NCBI RefSeq assembly: GCF_018070045.1
Contig: NZ_JAGPYK010000014.1
Coordinates: 62,001 to 126,000, forward strand
Source: Micromonospora sp. U21
GTDB lineage: Bacteria; Actinomycetota; Actinomycetes; Mycobacteriales; Micromonosporaceae
DNA length: 64,000 bases
Direction: 5' to 3'
A model generated the notes under the pieces. It ran no database searches, was not told the DNA's origin, and saw only the letters and a list, made by a program, of their open reading frames with translations. Within the stretch, counting starts at the first letter, position 1, and every line of letters starts with the position of its first letter. A program made the translations under genes and the position numbers. Of the stretch, positions 1-8,252 are shown piece after piece.

Positions 1-89
1 ACATCGACGCGAACGTGCAGCTGGTCGTCAAGGGTCTGGTCATCGTTGCTGCCGCCGCGTTGCAGAGGCTCCGTCCCCGCATCGCCTGA
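1..89 (+). CDS. Sugar ABC transporter permease, C-terminal end (partial)
   Basis: The window opens inside a reading frame (first whole codon at base 3) that ends with TGA at 87-89. Its last 28 residues include a hydrophobic stretch (LVVKGLVIVAAAAL) followed by a short basic tail, RLRPRIA. That is the usual C-terminus of RbsC-like ribose/sugar permeases: a last transmembrane helix and a few cytoplasmic arginines. The gene ends 23 bp before a sugar-binding lipoprotein gene on the same strand, which is the normal order in these importers. Only the tail is visible, so the assignment rests mainly on context. Confidence 0.6.
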   Translation, partial: IDANVQLVVKGLVIVAAAALQRLRPRIA

Positions 90-112
90 CCCACCACCAC
101 CTTGGAGGAAAC

Positions 113-1117
113 ATGCGCTACGCCCGAAGAGCCATCACGATTTTCGCGCTGGCCGCGCTCGCGGTCACCACGGGATGCAGTGTCGAGAAGGACGGCGGCG
201 ACGGTGGCACCGACGCCTCGGCCCAGTGCGGCAGCGGCAAGGAGTTCCTGATCGGCATGTCGCAGGCCAACAACGCCGAGCCGTACCGGCAGGTCATGAA
301 CGACGACGTGACCACCGCGGCGAAGTCCGTGCCCGGGTTCCAGGTCGTCGTCTCGGACGCGGCCCAGGACAACAGCAAGCAGGTCGCCGACGTGGAGAAC
401 TTCCTCTCCCAGGGGATCAACCTGCTGATCATTTCGCCGAACGAGGCGAAGCCGCTCACCGGCGTGGTGAAGAAGGCGTACGACCAGGGCACCCCGGTCA
501 TCGTGCTCGACCGCAAGGTCGAGGGTGACGCGTACACCGCGTTCATCGGCGGCGACAACGTGGCGATCGGCAAGGCGGCGGGCGAGTACTACGCCAAGAC
601 GCTGCTGCCGCAGGGCGGCAAGGTCGTCGAGATCTCCGGTCTGCCCGGATCCACCCCGGCCGCCGAGCGCGCTCAGGGCTTCCGAGAGGGCATCGCGAGC
701 AACCCGAAGATCGAGATCGTTGCTACCCAGACCGCTGAGTGGCTGCGCGAGAAGGGGCAGAGCGTGATGGACGCGATGCTCAAGGCCCAGCCGGACATCG
801 ACGCCGTGTACGCGCACAACGACCCGATGGCGGAGGGTGCCTACCTCGCGGCGAAGGCCGCCGGCAAGGAGACGGCGATCAAGTTCACCGGGATCGACGC
901 CCTCCCCGTCGCGTCCGGCGGCATCAAGGCGGTCGAGCAGGGTCGCCTGCAGGCGACGTTCCAGTACGCGACCGGCGGACGCGAGGCGATCGACCTGGCC
1001 AAGAAAATCCTGGTCGACTGCACGAAGGACGTACCGAAGTCGACCACCCTCGGCACGATGCAGATCACCAAGGACAACGCTGCTCAGGCCTACACCGAGC
1101 TCGGCGGCAAGCAGTAA
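113..1117 (+). CDS. Sugar-binding lipoprotein of an ABC importer (ribose/galactose type)
   Basis: This 334-residue protein has a lipoprotein signal peptide: basic start MRYARR, a hydrophobic core, and lipobox AVTTGC with Cys22 as the probable lipidated residue. After an acidic/glycine linker comes a type-1 periplasmic binding fold (Peripla_BP_4-like). It begins FLIGMSQANNAEPYR and contains ISPNEAKPL, PVIVLDRKV, FIGGDNVAIG, VYAHNDPMAEGA and FTGIDALP, all typical of the ribose/ABC sugar receptor family. It should capture a sugar outside the membrane and hand it to the upstream permease. The start is supported by GGAGG about 7 bp before ATG. The glycosidase downstream suggests substrate coupling. 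The ligand cannot be told from sequence. Confidence 0.85.
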   Translation: MRYARRAITIFALAALAVTTGCSVEKDGGDGGTDASAQCGSGKEFLIGMSQANNAEPYRQVMNDDVTTAAKSVPGFQVVVSDAAQDNSKQVADVENFLSQGINLLIISPNEAKPLTGVVKKAYDQGTPVIVLDRKVEGDAYTAFIGGDNVAIGKAAGEYYAKTLLPQGGKVVEISGLPGSTPAAERAQGFREGIASNPKIEIVATQTAEWLREKGQSVMDAMLKAQPDIDAVYAHNDPMAEGAYLAAKAAGKETAIKFTGIDALPVASGGIKAVEQGRLQATFQYATGGREAIDLAKKILVDCTKDVPKSTTLGTMQITKDNAAQAYTELGGKQ

Positions 1118-1214
1118 CAGTTCGTCCGGTGCGGGCCCGCCGCGGAGGCGGGTCCGCACCGCCGAACGATCGGGAAACCGCCACGAACCCCGCATCGAGC
1201 CCTGGAGGAAAGCG

Positions 1215-2906
1215 ATGCCCCGCCTACCGTCCCGCGTTGGCCGGCTGTCCGCGCTGTTCGCGGTCGCCCTGAGCCTGATCGCGACACCGGTCGCGGCTCG
1301 GGCCGCCGACCCGCCCGCGATCGACAACCAGCCGTACGAGAACCGGTCGACCGTGGTCGGCGCCGGTGACTTCGTGCCCGTCTACGACCCGAGCGTCGGC
1401 GAGAACGAGCGCTGGTACTACAACGACCACACGATGGTGCGCGACCGCCGTACCGGCGAGTGGCACATCTTCGCGATCACCCACGCCGAGCCCGCCAACC
1501 CGCTCGACGAGCGATTCTTCGGCCACGCCACGGCGCCGTCTCCGCGTGGACCCTGGACGAAGCAGCCGTTCGCGCTGGAGGCCGACCCGGCCGCGGGGGA
1601 GAGCCACATCTGGGCGCCGTACGTCCTGTTCCACGGTGGCACGTACTACATGTACTACGCCGGCGGCACCGCGGACCACACTGCCTACCGGATGCAGCTG
1701 GCCACGTCGAAGGATCTCAAGACCTGGACCCGCCACCCGGCGAACCCCCTGTTCACCGACGGCTTCGACGGCCGCGATCCGATGGTCACCCGCGTCGGCA
1801 GCCAGTGGGTGATGTACTACACCGCCAACAGCACACCGGCGGGCGGCCACCACATCGTCGCCTACCGCACCAGCAGGGACCTGGTGCACTGGGGAGCCCG
1901 GCGGACAGCCTTCGAACACCCGGCCACCGGCACCTTCGGCGGACCGACCGAATCGCCGTTCGTGGTGCGGCACGGCGGATCCTGGTACCTCTTTGTCTGC
2001 TGTGAGAGCGGATACCAGGACACCCGCGTCTACCGCAGCGCCGACCCCTTCCACTTCAACGTCGACCAGTTGGCGGGGCAGATCAACGCGCACGCCGCCG
2101 AGGTGGTCAAGGACGACTCCGGCACGGGCGACTGGTACGTCACCGGCGCCGGCTGGGGCCAGGGCGGACTCTGGCTGGCACCGCTGAACTGGCGTACGCC
2201 GGTGGTGACGAAGGGTCGCGTCGTCACCACTCCCTACTACCGTGCCGTCGTGCAGACAGCACCTCAGGCGCGGCTGGTCTCCTACGACGCCGATCCCGCC
2301 GGACGTGGCGAGTACCGACCAGTCACGGACTCATCGTCCCGCTCCACGGCGCCCTACCTCGCGGTCGGAGCCTTCGGGCCGACAGACGTGGCGGGCGCCG
2401 CCAGGGACGTGACCGTCTCCGCCGACGGCACCGACCTGAGCCTCAACGGCATCCCCCTCGGAAACGAGCCGGTGACCGCCGACTGGCGCTTCCGGTTCGA
2501 TACGACCACCACGGACCTCAGCTTCGTCTGGCACGTGGCCGGCCCCACCACCGCGCCGGTCTGGGAAGCCGCCTGGAGCCTGGACTCGGCCCTGCCGCGG
2601 CTCGGCGACCCCGGCCAGCAGGACAGGGACGGCGACGCGGCGGGTTTCACCAGTTGGACACTTGCCACCGACGACACGACCACGCTGGTGGCCGCCTACC
2701 GAGCGGGCTCGGCCTGGAACGAGGACAACCGGTGGTTCCACCGGCCCAGCGGATCCATCGCCTGGCAACCGCTGTGGCAGCCCGGCGGACGGTCGTTGCC
2801 CCTCGGTGACCTCCCCGGGGGAACCTGGCGGGTCGGGGTGAGCGGAACCGCTGCGGACACGTCATTCGCCGAGGCGCTGGCGGCAGGCCTCAACGGCTCC
2901 AGGTAG
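1215..2906 (+). CDS. Secreted beta-propeller glycoside hydrolase (GH43/GH32-like)
   Basis: This 563-residue protein has a Sec signal peptide (MPRLPSRVGRLSALFAVAL..., cleavage probably near AARA-AD). The mature part reads as a five-bladed beta-propeller. Blade-like motifs recur (WYYNDHTMVRD, WHIFAITHA, YYMYYAGG, WVMYYTANS, WYLFVCCES). It has an RDP motif (FDGRDPMV) and a Glu in GGPTESPFVV, which match the stabilising Asp and general-acid Glu of GH43/GH32/GH68 enzymes. The last ~200 residues are a less familiar beta-rich region. The ATG at 1215 is chosen because GGAGG precedes it and the signal peptide begins there, although the frame is open much farther upstream. It lies 97 bp after a sugar-binding protein, so the pair probably breaks down and imports one glycan. 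The substrate is unknown. Confidence 0.75.
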   Translation: MPRLPSRVGRLSALFAVALSLIATPVAARAADPPAIDNQPYENRSTVVGAGDFVPVYDPSVGENERWYYNDHTMVRDRRTGEWHIFAITHAEPANPLDERFFGHATAPSPRGPWTKQPFALEADPAAGESHIWAPYVLFHGGTYYMYYAGGTADHTAYRMQLATSKDLKTWTRHPANPLFTDGFDGRDPMVTRVGSQWVMYYTANSTPAGGHHIVAYRTSRDLVHWGARRTAFEHPATGTFGGPTESPFVVRHGGSWYLFVCCESGYQDTRVYRSADPFHFNVDQLAGQINAHAAEVVKDDSGTGDWYVTGAGWGQGGLWLAPLNWRTPVVTKGRVVTTPYYRAVVQTAPQARLVSYDADPAGRGEYRPVTDSSSRSTAPYLAVGAFGPTDVAGAARDVTVSADGTDLSLNGIPLGNEPVTADWRFRFDTTTTDLSFVWHVAGPTTAPVWEAAWSLDSALPRLGDPGQQDRDGDAAGFTSWTLATDDTTTLVAAYRAGSAWNEDNRWFHRPSGSIAWQPLWQPGGRSLPLGDLPGGTWRVGVSGTAADTSFAEALAAGLNGSR

Positions 2907-2950
2907 CGGCCCGGTTGTCCCGCCGGTGCGTTGGCGTGGACTTGCGGACC

Positions 2951-2990
2951 AGGCGGGGGCGCGAGGACGAACACCCTCGCGCCCTCGCCT
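2951..2990. terminator. Bidirectional stem-loop terminator
   Basis: Arms 2951-2966 and 2975-2990 pair over 16 bp with one G-T position, around an 8-nt loop. It lies between the convergent glycosidase and DUF1906 genes. There is no T-tract, as is common in high-GC actinomycetes. Confidence 0.65.
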
Positions 2991-3066
2991 GCGTGGCGTA
3001 TGCCGCGACCTTGTGGACCCGGAGCGCGCTGACACCGCGCTTGGCGCTACCGGCCAGCGCGGGAGT

Positions 3067-4326
3067 TCAGACCCGGGTGATCCGCACCGCGTCGGCGACC
3101 ACGTATCCGGTGCCACCGGTCCAGCGGCTCACACCGACCTTGTTGCCGGTGCCCGCGGACAGGGTGAACACGCCGATGGAGACCCACCGGCCGCCGTTGG
3201 CCCGCTGGTCGACGGACACGGACCTGTTCCCTGTGGTGGTCGCTACAAGATACGGCGTCTGGTTGTTGTAGCCGGCGTCGGCCGGGTACCAGACCGAGAT
3301 CTCATAGTTTCCGGTCGCCGGGATGGTCGACCGGTACCAGGCGACGTCGCTGGAGGACAACGGGTTGGCGAATCGGTAGTCGGTGCCGAACCGTTGGCCG
3401 GAGTAGGCCGACGTGCCCCAGTCGGTGCTCGCCGTGAACCCGCCCGAGGTGCTGTTGTCGATGGTTGTGGTCCACTGCTGCGGCGGGGTCTGCGTAACTC
3501 GCACGTCGAGGTAGTTGCGGTCGATATTCATCGTCACACCGCCCCACGTCTCGGTGACGTCCCCGGCGTACTGGTGCACGCGCTGGTGGTTCGCGTAGTA
3601 GGCATCGGCGCAGTAACTTCCGGCGTCCGTGTCGGCCACCCCGTTCCACCACGCGATCCAGATCTGGTCGAGTCGCGTGTAGGTCGGGTTGCCGTACGCG
3701 TCGCAGACGTCCTTGATGCCGGACGAGCCGCTGGAGTACATGCCGGCGAGGTAGCCCCGTACGTGCAGCTGCTCGACCCAGCCGGACAGGAACGACAGCA
3801 CGGCAGCCCGGCACGACGCGTTCGACGGGTACTGCTCGATGTCGTTGTAGATGGTGCTCGCGCTGCCGATGCCCAATGCCTGGGCGGCATTCGCGGCGCT
3901 GTTCGCCGCGGAGGTGCCTTGTGACCGGGCGGTGGCGGGATCGGCGGACATCTTCGGCGTGCGGGTGCCGCACGGTGCCTGGTACCCCAGTTCGATGGGG
4001 AGCAGCCGCCATCCGTTACTCGTCTGGTTGGCCACCCAGGTCGCGGTGAGGTTGGGCTGGGCGCAGGAGCGGCTGGCCCCGCTGATGTAGATGCCGATCG
4101 CGCCGTAGGGCGAACTGGCTCGCCACGCGTTCATCGCCGTCTGTGACGGGGCGGCGCAGGTGTCGAATCCGCGGCCGGTGAAGGTGCCGGGTTGCGGGCC
4201 GGTGGCCAACGGCGTCGCTGCGGTCGATGCCTGCGCGGGTATCGCGGCCACAGCAGTCGAAGTGGCCGGTGCCACCAGTCCTGCGGCAACAGTGAGACCT
4301 GCCACCCATCCAGCAATGGTTCTCAT
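3067..4326 (-). CDS. Secreted DUF1906 (Rv2525c-like) protein with golvesin-like C-terminal domain
   Basis: A 419-residue exported protein. The signal peptide starts MRTIAGWVAGLTVAAG and probably ends after AVAA. Residues ~45-260 form a DUF1906, glycoside-hydrolase-like TIM barrel, with GRGFDTCAAPS, IGIYISGASRSC, STIYNDIEQYP, WIAWWNG and MNIDRNYLD. This is the family of mycobacterial Rv2525c, a Tat/Sec-exported cell-wall-associated protein. Residues ~290-419 resemble the golvesin/Xly-type beta-sandwich (VDQRANGGRW, VGVFTLSAGTGNKV, YVVADAVRITRV), probably a carbohydrate or wall binding module. The start at 4326 has GGAGG about 7 nt upstream; the open frame extends farther but without a signal sequence. 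Likely role is cell-wall or polysaccharide processing. Catalysis is unproven for DUF1906. Confidence 0.8.
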   Translation of the reverse strand: MRTIAGWVAGLTVAAGLVAPATSTAVAAIPAQASTAATPLATGPQPGTFTGRGFDTCAAPSQTAMNAWRASSPYGAIGIYISGASRSCAQPNLTATWVANQTSNGWRLLPIELGYQAPCGTRTPKMSADPATARSQGTSAANSAANAAQALGIGSASTIYNDIEQYPSNASCRAAVLSFLSGWVEQLHVRGYLAGMYSSGSSGIKDVCDAYGNPTYTRLDQIWIAWWNGVADTDAGSYCADAYYANHQRVHQYAGDVTETWGGVTMNIDRNYLDVRVTQTPPQQWTTTIDNSTSGGFTASTDWGTSAYSGQRFGTDYRFANPLSSSDVAWYRSTIPATGNYEISVWYPADAGYNNQTPYLVATTTGNRSVSVDQRANGGRWVSIGVFTLSAGTGNKVGVSRWTGGTGYVVADAVRITRV

Positions 4327-4491
4327 CGTCGCCTCCGCATCATGAAAATAGTCTTGCTGACAACCGGGTGCTACGAAGGTATTTACCATGAATCGATGAG
4401 CAGTAATAGAGGGATCGGGTCGCCCGGGACGCGCAACATCAAGAACGGGCCTATTGATCACTTGGAACCTTGTCGTACTAGTCTTCGCCGC

Positions 4492-5115
4492 ATGGCCTTG
4501 CGACCGGACGAGTTCTACGACCACGCAGTCGCCGCCGCGGACAGTGAGCGCCGGCTCCCGTTGCCCCGCATGACGGGATGGGAGATCAGCCCGTTCGAGC
4601 CGGACGGACTGCGCGTGGCGCCGTTGCGCCCGCCGGTGCTCCCCGAGCCCGCGCGGCACGGCGAGGATCCGTCGGACTGCAACGCCTGCCGCGACCGGGA
4701 CGAAGGGATCTGGTTCAACGATCACTGGCGGCTGGCCCGGATTTCGGGAGTGGGCGTCCCGCTGGTGCTCATGCTCCATCCGCGCGATCACTACGACATG
4801 GCGGATCTACCTGACGAACTGGCCGCCGAACTGGGGCTGTTGAGCACCCGCATCGTCCGTCACATGCAGGCACTGCCGCACATCTCGCGGGCCCACGTCT
4901 ACCGCATCGGAGACGGTGGCGCCCACCTGCACGTCTGGTTCTTCGCTCGGCCCGAGGGGCAGGCCCAGTTGTACGGGTCGTGGCTGGTCGTCTGGGACGA
5001 CCTGCTGCCGGAGTATCCAGCGGACGTCGCAGAGGCTGACGCTGAAATCGTGGCAGACGCCTTGGTCGCGTGCCACGGAGGCCACCGGTCGCCCGCCAGC
5101 GCACCGGCCGCCTGA
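4492..5115 (+). CDS. HIT-like nucleotide-binding protein
   Basis: A 207-residue cytosolic protein. Near residues ~135-150 is GGAHLHVWFFARPEG, which resembles the histidine-triad segment of HIT/GalT-type nucleotide hydrolases and transferases. Only two of the usual three alternating histidines are present (H-L-H-V-W). CNACRDRD near residue 65 could bind a metal. The start at 4492 removes a long unconserved upstream extension that would be antisense to the neighbouring signal peptide. A possible promoter (TTGATC 4454-4459, TACTAG 4476-4481) would give a near-leaderless transcript. No operon partner is seen. The function is guessed only at fold level. Confidence 0.55.
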   Translation: MALRPDEFYDHAVAAADSERRLPLPRMTGWEISPFEPDGLRVAPLRPPVLPEPARHGEDPSDCNACRDRDEGIWFNDHWRLARISGVGVPLVLMLHPRDHYDMADLPDELAAELGLLSTRIVRHMQALPHISRAHVYRIGDGGAHLHVWFFARPEGQAQLYGSWLVVWDDLLPEYPADVAEADAEIVADALVACHGGHRSPASAPAA

Positions 5116-5203
5116 CCGGCCCGATCCACCGCCCGAATGTGCCTGCCCGGTACGGGACTCGGTTCCACTGCCGGTCCCGTCACCTGCCGGAGTCCATCGC
5201 AGC

Positions 5204-5812
5204 TCACCCTCCGGTTGCGATCGCCGCGATGGCGGCGTGCGGCCGACGGGTGCCGTCGCTGGGCCGCTGCAGGCGCTCAACTTCCGTGAAGCCGGCCCGC
5301 GTCAGTCGCTCGGAGAACTCGTCGACGGGCCACCGGTAGGCGGTCACGACCTTGTGGTCGAAGGCGGCGACCTCGTCACCTACGAAGAGAGCAAGCACCA
5401 ACGTTCCGGCCGGGGCCATTACTCGCCGGAACTCAGCGAGCACTCCGTCGAGATCCTGCGGCGGCAGATGGATCAACGAACCCCAGGCCAGAATGCCGGC
5501 GACGGAGTGGTCGGCGACATCGAGGTGTTCCATCGACCCGAGTTGGAACTCAACGCTCGGGTGAGCCGCCCGCGCATGGGCGATGAACTCGGGGACCATG
5601 TCGATCCCGGTCGCGTCGACGCCCAACGAGCGCAGGTAGCCGGTGATATGGCCAGGCCCGCAGCCCAGATCGAGCACCCTGCCGGATCGGCCCGCCAGAT
5701 GTCGCCCGATGAAGGCGAGGTCGTCGGGGTGCACCTGCTCGCTTGTGCCGAACAGCCCGATGTAGACCTCGGCGACGGACGCGTACGCCTGCCGGACCTT
5801 CTCCATGTTCAC
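5204..5812 (-). CDS. SAM-dependent class I methyltransferase
   Basis: About 202 residues with the complete Rossmann SAM-binding signature: RVLDLGCGPGHITGYL (motif I), ATGIDMVPEFI (motif II acid) and DHSVAGILAWGSLIHLPP (motif IV), followed by the strand VMAPAGTLVLALFVGD. This is the UbiE/Methyltransf_11/25 type; the methyl acceptor is unknown. GTG at 5812 is preferred because a TATAGT -10 box (5824-5819) lies 6 nt before it, giving a leaderless mRNA. ATG at 5806 is an alternative, and neither has a Shine-Dalgarno sequence. The gene is divergent from the toxin-immunity operon that follows and shares its upstream region. Confidence 0.8.
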   Translation of the reverse strand: MNMEKVRQAYASVAEVYIGLFGTSEQVHPDDLAFIGRHLAGRSGRVLDLGCGPGHITGYLRSLGVDATGIDMVPEFIAHARAAHPSVEFQLGSMEHLDVADHSVAGILAWGSLIHLPPQDLDGVLAEFRRVMAPAGTLVLALFVGDEVAAFDHKVVTAYRWPVDEFSERLTRAGFTEVERLQRPSDGTRRPHAAIAAIATGG

Positions 5813-5818
5813 CGCATG

Positions 5819-5824
5819 ACTATA
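5819..5824 (-). promoter_or_regulatory. -10 box of leaderless methyltransferase mRNA
   Basis: TATAGT on the minus strand is separated by 6 nt from the GTG at 5812. No convincing -35 hexamer is seen 17-18 bp upstream. Confidence 0.4.
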
Positions 5825-5948
5825 TGAGCTCTCAAATTCGCCTGTTGGAAGCGCTCGATGAGCGTGTGGCGTCCCCCTCACGGGACCACGCCGTTCGCCC
5901 GGTCTGACTACGATCTTCCGTGTTCCGGACGCCGTCGGAGGAGTGCGC

Positions 5949-6371
5949 ATGTCGATGAATGAACCGGCGAGCGGGGAGTTCGCTCGCATGCTGGACGCGA
6001 CGGTTGGCGCGTTGCGCGCCACCGGCACGGCGCCGGAGGACGAGGAGACCGCGCGCCTGCGCCGGATCGGTGAGTCCGCGGAGGGGCAGGTCCGCGCCGA
6101 GTTTGGCGTTGATGGCCGGCTGGAGTCGCTGACGCTGGACCCGCGGATGATGCGGCTCGGCTCGGCCGAGGTCTGCGACCACGTGATCGCGGCCGTGAAC
6201 GCGGCGATCGACTCGATGCGCGGCGCCGGTCCGGCGCCGGCGCCCGGCGACCTCTCGCAGCTCACCGAGCAGCTCGAGCAGGTCCGTGACACGGCCGTGC
6301 CGCGGCTCGGCGCCTTCCTGCAGGCGCTCACGGACGCGCAGGAGCGGGTGGCCCGGGGAGGTGCCCGGTGA
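5949..6371 (+). CDS. YbaB/EbfC-family protein heading a type VII toxin operon
   Basis: A 140-residue (approx.) small protein: helical N-terminus, a central beta segment (GQVRAEFGVDGRLESLTLDPRM) and a C-terminal helix. This is the plan of YbaB/EbfC nucleoid-associated proteins. In actinomycetes such genes routinely stand first in clusters encoding WXG100 proteins and secreted toxins, where they may be accessory or regulatory. GGAGG ends about 6 nt before ATG 5949; ATG 5955 and GTG 5943 are in frame. It overlaps the next gene by 4 bp (GTGA), so translation is coupled. Confidence 0.7.
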   Translation: MSMNEPASGEFARMLDATVGALRATGTAPEDEETARLRRIGESAEGQVRAEFGVDGRLESLTLDPRMMRLGSAEVCDHVIAAVNAAIDSMRGAGPAPAPGDLSQLTEQLEQVRDTAVPRLGAFLQALTDAQERVARGGAR

Positions 6372-6691
6372 GCGGCTTCGAGGTCGAGCCCGCGCTGCTG
6401 CGTTCCGGCGGTGACGAGGTCATCGGCGCCGCCGAGCGCTTCATCGGGCAGCTGGAGAGCTTCGAGGCGCAGATGGAGGGGTACGGCGAGCCGTGGGGCG
6501 CCGACGACATCGGCTCGCTGATCGGCATCGCCTACGCGGAGGCCTCCACCTGGGTCCTGGACTGCATCGGCGTGGCCGCCGAGGAGATTGGATCGGCCGG
6601 TAGCGACCTGACGCGGATGGCCGACAACTACGAGCTGGTCGAGGAAGCCTCCGCGAACGCGCTGCGGGGCATCCAGGGAATGCTGGGGTGA
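6368..6691 (+). CDS. WXG100-like type VII secretion substrate/partner
   Basis: A 107-residue, almost wholly helical, acidic protein without a signal peptide. PWGADDIG lies near the middle, at the place of the Trp-x-Gly turn of ESX/WXG100 helical hairpins. It has the usual WXG100 length (~100 residues) and starts with GTG inside the stop of the YbaB-like gene. It probably forms a heterodimer with the carrier domain encoded next and guides it to the type VII (ESX) machinery, which is not in this window. The WXG signature is degenerate, so the family call rests on size, helix pattern and neighbours. Confidence 0.65.
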   Translation: MSGFEVEPALLRSGGDEVIGAAERFIGQLESFEAQMEGYGEPWGADDIGSLIGIAYAEASTWVLDCIGVAAEEIGSAGSDLTRMADNYELVEEASANALRGIQGMLG

Positions 6692-6695
6692 CGGC

Positions 6696-7190
6696 ATGGG
6701 ACTTCAGCTGCCGGGTGAGCTGATCACCGCACTCGGCTGGATCGGCTTCACCTGGCCCGAGGCCGATGAGGAGAAGCTGTTCGAGATGGCCCAGGCCTGG
6801 CTCGACTTCTCCGGCACGGTCGCCGGGGCCTCCGGCGAGGCCGGCTCGGCCGCGGCCGCGGTCTGGTCGCAGCACCACGGCGAGTCGATGCAGGCGTTCC
6901 AGAAGTGGTGGGCCAACCCGGAGAACGGTCCCGGCATGCTGCCGGACTACTCCCAGGCCGCGATGCTGATCGGCACCGGGCTGATCATCGCCGCCGCGAT
7001 CGTGCTCGCCCTGAAGATCCAGGTGATCGTGCAGCTGGCGATCCTCGCGTTCCAGGTGGCGCAGGCGATCGCCACCGCGGTCGTCACGTTCGGCGCGTCG
7101 CTGGCCGAGATTCCGATCTTCCAGATGATCACGCGGGAGATCGTCGGTCTGCTGATCGACCAGGTGATCCAGGAGCTCCTCGATGCCTAG
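6696..7190 (+). CDS. CpnT-like N-terminal carrier domain, stand-alone (type VII toxin delivery)
   Basis: A 164-residue protein opening MGLQLPGELITALGWIGFTW, the hallmark start of the WXG100-type N-terminal domain of CpnT-like polymorphic toxins. A helical hairpin follows (QAWLDFSGTVAGAS, SQHHGESMQAFQKWW), then a long hydrophobic helical segment (residues ~88-150, GTGLIIAAAIVLALKIQVI...). In relatives this domain is fused to a C-terminal toxin. Here it stops at TAG 7188-7190 and the toxin begins in another frame at 7183. It starts 4 bp after the WXG100-like gene. Inferred role is to carry the toxin to the ESX secretion apparatus. Confidence 0.7.
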   Translation: MGLQLPGELITALGWIGFTWPEADEEKLFEMAQAWLDFSGTVAGASGEAGSAAAAVWSQHHGESMQAFQKWWANPENGPGMLPDYSQAAMLIGTGLIIAAAIVLALKIQVIVQLAILAFQVAQAIATAVVTFGASLAEIPIFQMITREIVGLLIDQVIQELLDA

Positions 7191-7713
7191 CAGGGCGCCG
7201 AAGAGCTCGAAGCAACGCGGCAACGCGGCCAAGCCGAAGGTTGGTAAGGGCGTCCGCGCGGCGGTGAAGAAGGCCGCCGCCAGGCCGGTGGTGCGCAACA
7301 ACGACCTGCCCGAGGTCACCATCAAGGTGCAGCGCAGGTCGTTCCACGCGCGCGGCCAGTTCGACCGCAAGATGAACGCGCTGAAAAAGCTCAGCGACGA
7401 GGGCAAGCTGTTCAAGCAGGCGAACCCGGTCGCCCGGGACAAGAAGATCACGGCCGACTACAAGAAGCGCATCCGGCAGAAGATCTTCGACAAGTACTGG
7501 CCTCACGACAAGGCGATGGCGAACAAGCTCGCCGCCCGGCTGCGTAAGCAGCAGCCCGACCATGTGTGGGAGCTGCAACTCGGCGGCGCGGACGACGTTA
7601 GTAATCTGAAGCTCCTGCACGGCAGAACGAACTGGGATGTCGGCGGGCAGATCTGGCAACAGATCAAGAAACTGCCCGACGGCACACCGATCCGAATAGA
7701 GGTAGTGGATTGA
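7183..7713 (+). CDS. Putative HNH/Endo VII-like nuclease toxin
   Basis: A 176-residue very basic protein. The first ~45 residues are a Lys/Arg/Ala-rich linker. The C-terminal third carries PDHVWELQLGGADDVSNLKL followed by HGRTNWDVGGQIWQQI, a D-H...E-x-Q-x-GG...NL...N...G-x-Q-I pattern seen in HNH/Endo VII-fold toxin domains of polymorphic toxin systems. It would cut nucleic acid in rival cells. It overlaps the carrier gene by 8 bp in the +1 frame and has its own AGGAG about 7 nt before ATG, so it can be translated as a free protein. The two downstream SUKH genes fit a toxin role. The nuclease subtype and target are inferred. Confidence 0.65.
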   Translation: MPSRAPKSSKQRGNAAKPKVGKGVRAAVKKAAARPVVRNNDLPEVTIKVQRRSFHARGQFDRKMNALKKLSDEGKLFKQANPVARDKKITADYKKRIRQKIFDKYWPHDKAMANKLAARLRKQQPDHVWELQLGGADDVSNLKLLHGRTNWDVGGQIWQQIKKLPDGTPIRIEVVD

Positions 7714-8252
7714 ATCCGGAGCTGCGGGAGCTCATCGCGGAGCTGCGTACCGACCTGGAGGCGGGCCAGCCCGCGACGCTGGCCTGGGCCCAGATCAACG
7801 AGGGCGCCCCGGCCGACAAGATCCCGGCCGATCTGCCGCAGCCGGTCCGGGAGCTGCTGGAAACCGCCAACGGCATCCTGGCCGGCGCGTTCGACCTGCC
7901 CGCGGTCGCGGACCTGGACGACATCCAGTACTACATCGAGCAGATGCCCGAGTTCACCGGCGTCGCAGACGAACCGGCCGAGTGGCTGGTCGTCGGCACG
8001 CTGAACGACGAGCCGCTGCTGATCCGGCGCGACACCGGCGCGGTCTGGTACTTCCCGGCGGAGACCACCGACGAGTGGTTCATGCGCGAGCTGTTCCTCG
8101 ACGTCGCGCCGGACCTCGACTCGTTCCTCGCCTACTACGTCTTCGGCGCCGGGTACGGTGAGATCGGCTTCAACGACGACGAGTGGTGGGGCTTCCTCGA
8201 CGAGCACGGTCTGACCACCTCCGACGACGAAGACGAGGAGGCGGACGATTGA
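7710..8252 (+). CDS. SUKH-superfamily immunity protein
   Basis: A 180-residue strongly acidic protein. It contains LPQPVRELLETANGILAG, then EWLVVGTLNDEPLLIRRDTGAVWYF, the SMI1/KNR4 (SUKH) strand pattern with substrate-free 'own-product' binding fold, and ends with a run of Asp/Glu. SUKH proteins neutralise toxins, often nucleases, by direct binding. The acidic surface complements the basic toxin encoded just upstream. Translation starts at TTG 7710 within the toxin's stop (TTGA overlap), which keeps toxin and antidote output linked. Assignment to a SUKH subfamily is uncertain. Confidence 0.65.
   Translation: MNPELRELIAELRTDLEAGQPATLAWAQINEGAPADKIPADLPQPVRELLETANGILAGAFDLPAVADLDDIQYYIEQMPEFTGVADEPAEWLVVGTLNDEPLLIRRDTGAVWYFPAETTDEWFMRELFLDVAPDLDSFLAYYVFGAGYGEIGFNDDEWWGFLDEHGLTTSDDEDEEADD

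Noticed and set aside
837..1214. Upstream in-frame extension of the glycosidase gene
   Set aside because: It overlaps the sugar-binding protein in another frame and has no signal peptide; the true start at 1215 has GGAGG.
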